Below, one piece after another: positions 1 through 10,406 of a stretch of DNA of 64,000 nucleotides. The notes beneath the pieces are model-generated. The model did not search any database and was not told the origin of the DNA. It worked only from the letters and a program-made list of their open reading frames with translations. The position numbers and the translations under genes were made by a program. How positions within the stretch are numbered: the stretch's first letter is position 1; the number at the start of each line of letters is the position of its first letter. Location: NCBI GenBank assembly GCA_030248195.1, contig JASAND010028644.1, positions 1 to 64,000 on the forward strand, in the 5' to 3' direction. Source of the stretch: Trissonchulus latispiculum (lineage: Eukaryota > Nematoda > Enoplea > Enoplida > Ironidae).

Positions 1-234
1 TAATAGGTAGGAGTTGTTTAATCTTTTGTAAAATTATTTCAAACTTATGGCCTTTTCCGAGTTAAAATTAACTAAATCCTGTTCGTGCACCGGATGAAAA
101 GAGTTGAACAGTTCATTCTAATCCCGCTCGCAGAGTTAAACGTAAAATTTTAACTACTTTAACTCGCGCGAAAAGGCCTCTTTGGTTTTATTTTCACGAT
201 GGTACTGTGGCATATTTATTTATAAAGAGCGATG

Positions 235-236
<2 letters not shown>
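1..236. other. AT-rich sequence, no gene seen
   Basis: Nothing recognisable as coding on either strand. It is probably intronic, because the first exon with good splice sites begins at 497 and starts in mid-codon, so upstream coding sequence must lie outside the window or be unrecognised here. Confidence 0.4.
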
Positions 237-310
<74 letters not shown>

Positions 311-326
311 ATATATATATATATAC
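237..326. repeat. (AT)n microsatellite
   Basis: About 90 bp of almost pure AT dinucleotide repeat, broken once by GTGT near 307. The tyrosine/isoleucine-rich open frames across it are artefacts of the repeat. Confidence 0.97.
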
Positions 327-496
327 GTTATTTCGCCGATGCGAACGTAATTCTCCCCGCTCATCTGCTGCTCTCGAACATTGTCTACCTCCACCTTCCC
401 TGAAATTGCTAATTTAAAACTGTCTCTAATGAATGATCCATCTTTACTATAACTAACAATTCTGTCTATTGCATAATGTTAGTTTTTCGCTTATAG

Positions 497-534
497 AGTA
501 TCCTAAGAAGCCTGTTGAAAAGACCCCGCTTGAG
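497..534 (+). CDS. Small internal exon upstream of a bMERB domain
   Basis: A 38-nt exon. A pyrimidine-rich tract ending TTATAG precedes it and a strong donor GTAAGG follows at 535. It starts in the middle of a codon (two bases, AG) and ends on a codon boundary, reading YPKKPVEKTPLE. That phase-0 end matches the phase-0 start of the next exon at 864. The Lys/Pro-rich peptide would be the linker just before the coiled-coil bMERB region. The call rests on splice signals and phase; the peptide is too short to identify alone. Confidence 0.6.
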
Positions 535-863
535 GTAAGGATAAGCAGTGTGCTGGACGCTTTTACAGAGACTTTTTTATCCTTTTTAATAATGAAATTT
601 TAAATTACAGTGACAAGACAATTCGTTGACCAGCAGTTTACGTTCAAGTTCAAAAGCGTTCAGGTTTTTTAAATTTAAAGATTTTTGTTAACCATAATAG
701 CAGTTTATCGAAAACGAATTAGTCAACATTAACTATTGTGACTGTCGGGCGAAAAGGATTGGGTTGTAAAATAATGCAGAGATTCTTCGTTTTACAGAAA
801 GAGTAGTTTTTAAAACTTGCTTGTTTGAAAAACATGGATCGTGAAATTTTGTGTGCTTTTTAG
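535..863 (+). other. Intron
   Basis: AT-rich sequence bounded by a GTAAGG donor and a CTTTTTAG acceptor. No other coding or repeat feature is seen. Confidence 0.5.
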
Positions 864-983
864 CGTGAACTGGAGTCATCCTATGCAGTGGCAGCTGAAC
901 TGAGAGCATAGCCAAGCATCAGGCTGAGCTTGATCTGAAGGCCAGCGCCGTGGAAAAACGCTGGCGAGGCGTCATGCAGTCTG
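864..983 (+). CDS. bMERB-domain exon (first helix), frame broken by one base
   Basis: The acceptor is TTGTGTGCTTTTTAG and the donor is G|GTTAGT at 984. From 864 the phase-0 frame reads RELESSYAVAAELRA and then hits TAG at 909. One frame over, the sequence continues as AKHQAELDLKASAVEKRWRG. Both halves are charged heptad-like helix. The second matches the start of bMERB domains, the Rab-binding C-terminal helices of MICAL, MICAL-like and EHBP1 proteins, where an ...LEKxLRG-like motif precedes an acidic loop. The 120-nt length fits the incoming phase 0 but not the phase-1 exit that exon 2,760 requires; one extra base near 906-910 would satisfy both. This may be a sequencing error, an allele, or a mark of pseudogenisation. 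Confidence 0.6.
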
Positions 984-1719
984 GTTAGTGCTGGATTTTC
1001 TAAAAGATTTGCAACTACTGTTGTGTCGGAGAAAATGTTGTGGTGGAGCTGTTCTTTCTTTTACTTTCTTAGTTTAGAGTGATGTCCGTTCGTTAAGAGT
1101 GTGGGCTAATTAGAGCTGACTGCCTGATCAATGATAATTCGCTGTGGCTGTGACGTCGTCCATATACGCAATAGTGCGCTTGTGTAATTTGGCAAAACGT
1201 AATATTCTTATTTCAATACCACAGCAGTGTATAATTTTGCTAGCTAATTTGATTTAATTTATTAACACTGGTCCAAATTAGTTTTTGTTTTGTTTAATGG
1301 GTACTGGGAAAGGGGGGGCGTGGGTGGAGGCCGCTTCAGTTTGCTGAACCTTCTTTTTATTAATATGAAGCGAGCAGGTGGTGCGGTCAGTAGGTTTTGT
1401 GTATAAGTTTATAAGTTTATATGTTTATAAGTTTTGTGTATATACATGTAGCGAGTAGGTATAAAAAATACAATAAAATCTCAAATAATTAGGTACAGTA
1501 GTATATGTACCAAATACGAAGACTTTATTAAGTGTACTAGAACAGCAAGTAGTATGCTAAAATGCAGAGGATATACACATAAGTTTATTAAGAACAGTTT
1601 CTATAGAACAATATACCAACAATCTGACATACCAGCAAAATACGATTTAAAATCTGACAATATCAAAGACAGATGGACTGCAATAAAGAATATGATAATC
1701 TAATTACCTGGCTCTCCTG
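984..1719 (+). other. Intron, left part
   Basis: AT-rich, with a short G run near 1,313 and repeated AAGTTTATA words near 1,400-1,440. No coding signal is seen. Confidence 0.5.
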
Positions 1720-2105
1720 TTGAAAACCCGGCTTTGCCGGCCAATGAAATCCCGGCTTTGCCGGCCATGAAAACCCGGCTCTGCCGGCCATGAAAACCCG
1801 GCTCTGCCGGCCATGAAAACCCGGCTTTGCCGGCCCATGTAAGCCCGGCTCTGCCGGCCATTCACTACCGTCCTGCACCTTTCCCTATGAAATCCCGGCT
1901 TTGCCGGCCATGAAAACCCGGCTCTGCCGGCCATGAAAACCCGGCTCTGCCGGCCATGAAAACCCGGCTTTGCCGGCCCATGTAAGCCCGGCTCTGCCGG
2001 CCATTCACTACCGTCCTGCACCTTTCCCTATGAAATTCCGGCTTCGCCGGCCAATGTAAACCCGGCTTTGCCGGCTATTCACTACCGTCCTGCACTTTTC
2101 CCTAA
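1720..2105. repeat. GC-rich hairpin tandem repeat with higher-order blocks
   Basis: Thirteen units of about 20-24 bp are built on CCCGGCT(T/C)TGCCGGCC. Each is a self-complementary hairpin (CCGGC...GCCGG). The units are grouped into three blocks of six, five and two. Each block ends with the same tail, ATTCACTACCGTCCTGCAC followed by (T)TTTCCCT. The first two blocks are nearly identical, indicating recent block duplication. The minus-strand frames here (GRQSRVFMAGRAG-type) are repeat translation and not a protein. Confidence 0.9.
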
Positions 2106-2759
2106 TTCTCTATTCATAAATTTCTATGGACTAAGATCAGCATGATTCAGGTCTCATAGAGGCTGGCCTAACCAGTTACTTCGTGATCTTATACCTTATT
2201 ACTATTAAAATTTTAATTAGTTAACTGGATCCCTCTGACGATGTATCATTCTGGTCCTAGTCCACCTCTGGCCCACTGGTAAAAACATCATACGGCGTCC
2301 TACACTTTTCCCGCTAATTGTAAAACCAATTCGACCTCTTACTTTTTTCATGGTCAGAGTCTAAGGGATTAGGACCGAAAGACTCTGATTAATCTATCAA
2401 ATTGATCAGTATATATGTATCGAACCAGTAATTAATTTCTTTCTGTATTAGTTTAAATAAGCCCATCTATCCCATATCCTGTTTTGTTTTGTTTTTGTTT
2501 GTTTATTTGTTGTTGGCACACATTTTAGTTATTTCAGTAACTTAAGCAATCATCACGTAAGGCATCAAAAAAGGTAAAGGTACCTTAAACATTTATGCGA
2601 TATCACATTGTGGCTTATAATTTACTTAAGTGCTTCGGGAAACACAGGTACTTTAAATTGTATTTGTGGTATAATCGTAATCGTTACCGCTAACTGCGCA
2701 TATCCCTCCATCTTCTCCTGTCTTTGAAATTATTTTCTGATTTTGTCTGAATTTTTCAG
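2106..2759 (+). other. Intron, right part
   Basis: AT-rich sequence ending in a strong polypyrimidine tract and CAG acceptor (GAATTTTTCAG) at 2,759. A second copy of the GTCCT(G/A)CACTTTTCCC word from the hairpin repeat occurs near 2,298. Confidence 0.5.
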
Positions 2760-2862
2760 GTCCGAACAGTGAGGTTGATGAAGAACAGCTGACAAATGAA
2801 TTTCTCACTCTTCTAAATGAACGAAATCTGCTCACGCGAAGAGAATATCACTTACAGCTAGT
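2760..2862 (+). CDS. bMERB-domain exon (central helices)
   Basis: The acceptor is TTTTTCAG and the donor is GTAAGTGA at 2,863. The exon enters with two bases completing the Gly codon begun in the previous exon and leaves in phase 2. It reads PNSEVDEEQLTNEFLTLL and then NERNLLTRREYHLQLV. In bMERB domains of MICAL/MICALL/EHBP1 proteins the acidic loop is followed by EEW(F/L)xLVxEKNxLVRxESEL. The match in order and spacing (NEFLTLLNERNLLTRREYHL) is the main evidence for the family. The known role of the domain is to bind Rab8/10/13-type GTPases and, in MICALs, to hold the protein in a closed state. Which paralogue this is cannot be told from the fragment. Confidence 0.75.
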
Positions 2863-3129
2863 GTAAGTGAAGTAATTGCTTTAGGCTAGCTATTAGTGTG
2901 GAGATTTAAATACTGGAGGAGTGTAAATAAATACTGCCACTGAAATAGACATTGTCACTATCTCAGGATACAGTGGTATCGTAAAGCCCTCTATTTAGTG
3001 CAATCCTTTGCTTTAATTGTTTGATGTGGGGATTGAAAATTTCGTGTCTTGCATTGTTTACTTTTCATTTTTGGAAGTATAATAATATTTGAAGTTTGGG
3101 CTAATTGCTGGGACTTTTCTGTATTTTAG

Positions 3130-3203
3130 TCAAAAGATTCAAGAACATGAAAGACGATTCCATTTAGTTCAGCAGCAGTTGGCTCAGCTGATCGGAGTTG
3201 ACG
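3130..3203 (+). CDS. bMERB-domain exon (second long helix)
   Basis: The acceptor is TGTATTTTAG at 3,129 and the donor G|GTATGA at 3,204. The exon enters in phase 2 (GT from the previous exon plus T gives Val) and leaves in phase 1. It reads QKIQEHERRFHLVQQQLAQL followed by IGVD, equivalent to the (A)xELELExRxxxLQxELRxLM segment of bMERB domains. The last helix of the domain, usually about 50-60 residues more, is not found in this window. The transposon stack begins only about 50 bp into the following intron. Confidence 0.72.
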
Positions 3204-3253
3204 GTATGATATTTTTAGTTGTCATTTTACCTTGTAATTTAATTTATTTTATT

Positions 3254-3320
3254 GGTTTGCCGCTACTTCCGAAGGAAAAGGGCAAACCCTTATTCTCGTC
3301 GTGTTATTATTATTATTATT
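3254..3320 (+). mobile_element. Family A element A1, 5' terminus
   Basis: GGTTTGCCGCTACTTCC with the internal complement GGGCAAACCC, then CGTCGTG and a TTA tract. The tract is interrupted at 3,321 by a C element. The matching A-type body and 3' end are most simply at 10,407-11,875. Confidence 0.7.
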
Positions 3321-4370
3321 GGGTTGTCGCATTTTTTTTAAAAAAAGACAACCCTTTGATATGGCTAAGTTTCTTTATTTATTATTCCGGTCAACACTTT
3401 GTCCCCCCCTTTTTCTCGGGATTGGCTGGGCCGATCGGGCTGAAATTATCAGCGTAGTTGTAGGGTAACCTGAAGTGGTACCGGAAGTGGGGGCAGCCCG
3501 ATAACTCCAGGTTTCCGGGAATGGCGGCTCCCGGAATTTTTAAAATCGTAAGGGGGGACCAAGGCGATTCTAAAAAATGGTCAAAAATTTTTTGTCTCCG
3601 ATTTTGCTTAAAAGTTGGCCATAGGGTAATTCGACCACGCTGATTTCGAAACTGAAGTCGAAATTTCCGGAAAATTTACGGATTTCGAGATATTGGACCC
3701 GGAAAATTCCGGATTTTGAAAAATTTCTTCAAAAGTGGTTGATATGGTACTCAAATGAAAGAGCTCGTCGAGCTGAACAACTTTCCTTCTTGCGACAATT
3801 TCCGGAAATGGGTCTACCGAAAGTTATAGCCCAAAAACTGAAAATCCGGGAATTCACGAAAACCCGGATTTTGGACTTAAAAATTTTTTGTCTCCGATTT
3901 TGCTCAAACGTTGGTCATAGGGTAATTCGAGCACGCTGATTTCAAAACTTGAATCGAAATTTTCGGAAAATTTACGGATTTTGAGATATTCGCCCCGAAA
4001 AATTCCGGATTTTGAAAATTTTATTCAAAAGTGGTTGATATGGTACTCAAATGAAAGAGCTCGTCGAGCGGAACAACTTTCCTTCTTGCGACATTTTCCG
4101 GAAGTGCGTCTAGCGAAAGTTATAACCGAAAAACTAAATATCCGGTAATTCCCGGAAAATCACAATTTTAAAAACTTTTCTCAAAAGTAGTTGATATGGT
4201 ACTCTCTTGAAAGCCCTTAACGATTAGGAAAAAAAAGTTGCAATAGAACCAAGATGTGAAAATGTACCAATCTGAGTTTTGGCCGTATATAAGAGGAACA
4301 AATGACGCGTTTTGAATTGCGCCCTTTGATAAAAAGAACATGGCTGCGACAACCCGTTGATGCCGGTAGG
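3321..4370 (+). mobile_element. Family C element C1, inserted in A1
   Basis: Begins GGGTTGTCGC with hairpin complement GACAACCC, then TTTATTTATT and a CCCCCCC leader. Two to three about 300-bp core repeats follow, each with a TTTTTTGTCTCCGATTT start and a GAGCTCGTCGAGCTGAACAA block. It ends GCGACAACCCGTTGATGCCGGTAGG. The repeats are diverged and contain no long frame. Confidence 0.7.
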
Positions 4371-4432
4371 ATTTATTGGTTTGCCGCTACTTCCGAAGGA
4401 AAAGGGCAAACCCTTATTCTCGTCGTGTTATT

Positions 4433-5301
4433 GTGTTGCCCACTTTTCCAAAGGAAATGGCAACACCTTGTTATTGGTCTGTGCTTATTATTATTATTAT
4501 TATCCGTCTGTCCCCCCCCTAGATCTCGAGATTGGGAAGGAGTACAGAGGTGGTTGATACCTTATTTTGAAGCCCTTGACTAGGACATCTCCCGGAAGCA
4601 AGATGGCTCCGATACCTTCCGGATTCCGGGAATGGTGAATCCCGGAATTTTTAAAATGGTAAGGGGGGACCAAGGCGAAATTTCAAAATCCAAAATTTGG
4701 TCAAAAATTTTTTGTCTCCGATTTCGCTCAAAAGTTGGTTATAGGGTAACTCGACCACGCTGATTTCGAAACTCAAATCGAAATTTCCGGAAAAGTTCCG
4801 GATTTCGCGATATTCGACCCGGAAAATTCCGGTTTTTGAAAAATTTCTCCAAAAGTGGTCAATATGGTACTCAAACGAAAGAGTTCGTCGAGCTGAGCAA
4901 CTTTCCTTCTTGCGACATTTTCCGGAAATGCGTGTAGCGAAAGTTATAGCCGAAAAACTAAAGAACCGGGAATTCACGAAAACCCGGATTTTTGACTTAA
5001 AAATTTTTTGTCTCGGATTTTGCTTAAAAGTTGGTCATGGGGTAATTCGACCACGCCGATTTCGAAACTGAAATCGAAATTTCCGTAAAATTTACGGATT
5101 TTGTGATATTCGCTCCGGAAAATTCCGGATTTTGAAAAATTTGACCAAAAGTGGTCGACATGGTACTCAAACGAAAGAACTCGTCGAGCTGAGTAACTTT
5201 CCTTCTTGCGACATTTTCTGAAAATGCGTCTAGCGAAAGTTATGGCAGAATAATAAACAGAAAAATCTGTTGTGGGCAACACATTCTTGCAGTAGCGCTA
5301 G
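4433..5301 (+). mobile_element. Family B element B1
   Basis: Begins GTGTTGCCCACTTTTCC with a nearby complement, degenerate here (ATGGCAACACC). It then has a TTA tract, CCGTCTGTCCCCCCCC, two about 300-bp core repeats, and the end TGTGGGCAACAC plus ATTCTTGCAGTAGCGCTAG. It sits wholly inside the A2 TTA tract. Confidence 0.72.
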
Positions 5302-5306
5302 TTATT

Positions 5307-5362
5307 GGGTTGTCGCATTTTTTTTTAAAAAAAAGACAACCCTTTGATATGGCTAAGTTTCT

Positions 5363-5393
<31 letters not shown>

Positions 5394-6650
5394 TTATTCC
5401 GGTCAACATTTGTGTCCCCCCCCTTTTTCTCGAGATTGGCTGGACCGACCGGGCTGAAATTCTCACCATAGTTGGAGGGTGACCTGAAGTGCTCCCGTTT
5501 GTAAGGGCATCCCGATATCTCCCGGATTCCGGGAATGGCGGCTCCCGGAAATTTAAAAATCGTAAGGGGGGACCAAGGGAAACTTAAAAATTTTTTGTCT
5601 CCGATTTTGTTTAAAAGTTGGTCATAGGGTAAGTCCACCACGCTGATTTCGAAACTGAAATCGAAATTTCCGGAAAATTTACGGATTTCGAGATATTCGC
5701 CCCGGAAAATTCCGGATTTTGAAAAATTTCTCCAAAAGTAGTCGATATGGTACTCAAATGAAAGAGCGCGTCGAGCTGAACAACTTTCCTTCTTGCGACA
5801 TTTCCCGAAAATGCGTCTAGCGAAAGTTATAGCCGAAAAACTGAAAATTCGGGAATTCACGAAAACCCGGATTTTGGAGCAAAAAATTTTTTGTCTTCGA
5901 TTTTGCTTAAAAGTTGGTCATAGGGTAAGTCGACCACGCTGATTTCGAAACTGAAATCGAAATTTCCGGAAAATTTCCGGATTTCGAGATATTCGCCCCG
6001 GAAAATTCCGGATTTTGAAAAATTTCTCCAAAAGTAGACGATATTGTACTCAAATGAAAGAGCTCTTCGAGCTGAGCAACTTTCCTTCTTGCGAGATTTT
6101 CCGAAAATGCGTCCAGCGAAAGTTATAGCCGAAAAACTGAAAATCCGGGAATTCTCGAAAACCCGGATTTTGGACTTAAAAATTTTTTGTCTTCGATTTC
6201 ACTGAAAAGTTGGTTATAGGGTAATTCGACCACGCTGATTTCGAAACTGGAATCGAAATTTCCGGAAAATTTACGGATTTCGAGATATTCGATCCGGAAA
6301 ATTCCGGATTTTGAAAAATTTGCTTCAAACTAGTCAATATGGTACTCAAACGAAAGAGCTCGTCGCGCTGAGTAATTTTTATCATTACCGTATTTTCTGA
6401 AAATGTTTCTGGCGAAAGCTATGACCGCAGATTGAAAAAACCGTAATTTCCGGAAAAAACCGGAATTTTAAAAATTGTCCTAAAAGTTGTCAATATGGTA
6501 TATACTTATTCGAAAGCTCTCAGCGAGTAGGGAAAAAGTTGTGATAGGGTCAAAGTCTGAAAATGTTCCAAAACTGAGTTTTAGCCCGAGCCAATATAAG
6601 CACAGAGGAATAAAAGGAAAATGCGCGACAACCCGTTGATGCCTTTTGAC
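5307..6650 (+). mobile_element. Family C element C2
   Basis: GGGTTGTCGC start, a long TTTA tract at 5,360-5,396, three core repeats (phased at about 5,584, 5,885 and 6,178), and the end GCGACAACCCGTTGATGCC. It is directly followed by TTATT and the next C element. Confidence 0.7.
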
Positions 6651-6655
6651 TTATT

Positions 6656-7680
6656 GGGTTGTCGCATTTTTTAAAAAAAAGACAACCCTTTGTTATGGCT
6701 ATGTTTCTTTATTTATTTATTATATCGGTAAACAATCGTGTCCCCCCCTTTTTCTCGAGATCGGCTGGACCTGGACCGATGGGGCTGAAATTCTCACCAT
6801 AGTTGTAGGGTGACCTGAAGTGGTACCGGAAGTGGGGGTAGCCCGATACCTCCCAGATTCCGGGAATGGCGGCTCCCGGAATTTTTAAAAATGGTAAGGG
6901 GGGACCAAGGGAAACGTAAAAATTTTTTGTCTCCGATTTCGCTCAAAAGTTGGTCATAGGGTAAGTCGACCACGCTGATTTCGAAACTCAAATCGCAATT
7001 TCCGGAAAATTTACGGATTTCGAGATATTCGCCCCGGAAAATTCCGGATTTTGAAAAATTTCTTCAAAAGTAGTCGATATGGTACTCAAATGAAAGAGCT
7101 CGTCGAGCTGAACAACTTTCCTTCTTGCGACATTTTCCGGAAATGCGTCTAGCGAAAGTTATAGCCGAAAAACTGAAAATCCGGGAATTCACGAAACCCG
7201 GATCTTGGACCAAACAATTTTTTGTCTCCGATTTCGCTCAAAAGTTGGTTATAGGGTAATTCGACCACGCTGATTTCGAAACTAGAATCGAAATTTCCGG
7301 AAAATTTCCGGATTTCGAGATATTCGATCCGGAAAATTCCGGATTTTGAAAAATTTGCTCAAAACTAGTCAATATGGTACTCAAACGAAAGAGCTCGTCG
7401 CACTGAGTAATATTTATCATTACCGTATTTTCTGAAAATGTTTCTGGCGAAAGTTATGACCGCAGATTGGAAAATCCGTAATTTCCGGAAAAACCGGAAT
7501 TTTAAAAATTGTCCTAAAAGTTGTCAATATGGTACTTATTCGAAAGATCTCAGCGAGTAGGAAAAAAGCTGTGATAGGGCCAAAGTCTGAAAATGTTCCA
7601 AAACTGAGTTTTAGCCCGAGTCAATATAAGCACAGAGGAATAAGAGGAAAATGCGCGACAACCCGTTGATGCCGGTAGGA
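6656..7680 (+). mobile_element. Family C element C3
   Basis: Same architecture as C2 with two core repeats (about 6,918 and 7,216). It ends GCGACAACCCGTTGATGCCGGTAGG and returns to the A2 TTA tract. Its last 230 bp closely match the end of C2, suggesting the two are recent relatives. Confidence 0.7.
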
Positions 7681-8995
7681 TTTATTATTATTATTATTAT
7701 TCTTCTTGTCCCCCCCTATTAACTCAAGCTAGGCTCAACGCCCGGAGCTGAAATTTGGTGGGTATGTGGGGGTTGGTCCCAAACCTGGCCCATTTTAATT
7801 TCATCGCTCTAGACCCACCCAGTCGACCAGGGCAGGGAATTTAATTTTTTAAAATCGTAAGGGGGGACCAAGGCGATTCTCAAAAATGGTCAAAAACTTT
7901 TTGTCTCCGATTTGGTTGAAAAGTCAGTCCTAGGGTAATTCGGGGACGCAGATTCCAAATCTGCAATCGAAATTTTTCTAGCTTTTGTGAATCTCGAGAT
8001 ATGGCCAAAAGTTACACTGTTGGAGACCGCAAAAGTGAGCAGACTGCCCAGAAACGCGTAATATCTGTGTTTTTTGAACTCGTTAGTCAAGTTTAGCCGG
8101 TGGATTTGCTAGGATATCCTTTAAAAAGAAGTGTCATGTAACTTGTGGCAATATTTAATCGGAAATTCCTTATCCCAACTGCCTTTTTATGGGCAACCAT
8201 TTTCAGAGGAAGGTGTCAAAAATGGTCGAAAACTTTTTCTCTCCGATTTGGTCAAAAAGTTTGTCCTGGGGTAATTCGGGGACGTAGATTCCAAATCTGC
8301 AATCGAAGTTTTTCTAGCTTTTGTGAATCTCGAGATACGGCCAAAAGTTACACTGTTGGAGACCGCAGAACTGAGCAAACTGTAAAGAAACGCCTAATAG
8401 TTGTGTTTTTTGAACTCATTAGTCAAGTTTAGCCGGTGGATTTGCTAGGACACCCTTTAAAAAGAAGTGCAAAGTAACTTTCAGCGATATTTAGTAGAAA
8501 ATTTCTTATCCCAACTGCCCTTTTATGGGCAACCATTTTCAGGTGAAGGTGTCAAAAATGGATAAAAACGTTTAATGTCCGATTTGGTTGAAAAGTCGGT
8601 CATAGGGTAATTCGGGGCGCAGATTCCAAATCAGCAGTCTAAATGTTTCTAGCTCCCGTGGATCTCGAGATATGGCCAAATGCTACGCTGTTGGAGTCCG
8701 CAAAAGTGAGCAAATTGTTTAGAAAAGCCTAATATCAGTACTTTTTTCGAAGCCGGTAGTCAAGCTGAGCTGGTGGATTTGCTAGGACTCCCTTTAAGAG
8801 GGTGTATCAAGTAACTTTTAGCAATTTGAAAATCTCTTATCCCAACTGCCCTTTCAAGGGCAACCATTTCTAGAAAAGTTCCTTATCCCAACTACCTTTT
8901 CAGAGGCATCCATTTCCCGAGAATCAACGCTACAAACTTAGCTGCCTAAAGAAAGAAGCGGCGGCAAACCATTCATGCCAGTTTAGCTTGTTATT

Positions 8996-9043
8996 GGTTT
9001 GCCGCTACTTCCGAAGGAAAAGGGCAAACCCTTATTCTCGTCG

Positions 9044-9078
<35 letters not shown>

Positions 9079-10406
9079 TTCTTCTTCTTCTTCTTGTCCC
9101 CCCCTATTAACTCAAGCTAGGCTCAACGCCCGGAGCTGAAATTTGGTGGGTATGTGGGGGTTGGTCCCAAACCTGGCCCATTTTAATTTCATCGCTCTAG
9201 ACCCACCCAGTCGACCAGGGCAGGGAATTTAATTTTTTAAAATGGTTCTGGTTTAAAGGGGGGTTCTGGTTCTCTGGCAAGGCGATTCTCAAAAATGGTC
9301 GAAAACTTTTTCTCTCCGATTTGGTTGAAAAGCATGTCCTGGGGTAATTCGGGGACGTAGATTCCAAATCTGCAATCGAAGTTTTTCTAGCTTTTGTGAA
9401 TCTCGAGATATGGCCAAAAGTTACACTGTTGGAGACCGCAAAAGTGAGCACACTGCCCAGAAACGCCTAATATCTGTGTTTTTTGAACTCATTAGTCAAG
9501 TTTAGCCGGTGGATTTGCTAAGATATCCTTTAAAAAGAAGTGTCAAGTAACTTGTGGCAATATTTAATCGAAAATTCCTTATCCCAACTGCCTTTTTATG
9601 GGCAACCAATTTCAGAGGAAGGTGTCAAAAATGGTCGAAAACGTTTTCTCTCCGATTTGGTTGAAAAGTTTGTCCTGGGGTAATTCGGGGACGTAGATTC
9701 CAAATCTGCAATCGAAGTTTTTCTAGCTTTTGTGAATCTCGAGATATGGCCAAAAGTTACACTGTTGGAGACCGCAAAACTGGCAAACTGCCCAGAAACG
9801 CCTAATATCGGTGTTTTTTGAACTCATTAGTCAAGTTTAGCCCGGTGGATTTGCTAGGACACCCTTTAAAAAGAAGAGTAAAGTAACTTTCAGCAATATT
9901 TAGTAGAAAATTTCTTATCCCAACTGCCCTTTTATGGGCAACCATTTTCAGGTGAAGGTGTCAAAAATGGATAAAAACGTTTAATGTCCGATTTGGTTGA
10001 AAAGTCGGCCATAGGGTAATTCGGGGACGCAGATTCCAAATCTGCAATCGAAATGTTTCTAGCTCCCGTGGATCTCGAGATATAGCCAAATGCTACGCTG
10101 TTGGAGTCCGCAAAAGTGAGCAAATTGTTTAGAAAAGCCTAATATCAGTACTTTTTTCGAAGCCGGTAGTCAAGTTGAGCTGGTGGATTTGCTAGGACTC
10201 CCTATAAGAGGGTGTATCAAGTAACTTTTAGCGATATTTAGTGAAAAATTAGTTATCCCAACTGCCCTTTCAAGGGCAACCATTTCTAGAAAAGTTCCTT
10301 ATCCCAACTACCCTTTCAGAGGCAACCATTTCCCGAAAAACGACGCTACAAAGTTAGCTGCCTAAAGAAAGAAGCGGCGGCAAACCATTCATGCCAGTTT
10401 AGCTTG
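8996..10406 (+). mobile_element. Family A element A3, uninterrupted
   Basis: The best complete example of family A in the window. It has the GGTTTGCCGC hairpin, CGTCGTG, an unbroken TTA tract running into TTC repeats, the CCCCCC leader, three about 335-bp core repeats, small hairpins, and the end GCGGCAAACC plus ATTCATGCCAGTTTAGCTTG. Length is about 1.4 kb. Useful as the consensus for reading the others. Confidence 0.78.

Larger units (their letters stand above)
4378..8990 (+). mobile_element. Family A element A2, hosting B1, C2 and C3
   Basis: The 5' hairpin is at 4,378. Its TTA tract holds three later insertions (4,433-5,301, 5,307-6,650, 6,656-7,680). Its own body resumes at 7,681 with TTATTATTATT, TCTTCTTG, CCCCCC and TATTAACTCAAGCTAGG. 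Three about 335-bp core repeats follow, then small TTATCCCAACTGCCC hairpins, and the 3' end GCGGCAAACC with tail ATTCATGCCAGTTTAGCTTG. Confidence 0.72.

Noticed and set aside
182..417. Open frames over the AT microsatellite
   Set aside because: Translation of a dinucleotide repeat (Tyr-Ile), present on both strands.
1663..2021. Minus-strand frames of 71 and 105 codons
   Set aside because: Translate the GC hairpin tandem repeat; no non-repeat residues of note.
1720..2105. CRISPR-like array
   Set aside because: Units are contiguous hairpins without unique spacers, and the setting is eukaryotic.
3089..3457. 122-codon plus-strand frame
   Set aside because: Only 3,130-3,203 is coding; the rest is intron and A/C element ends.
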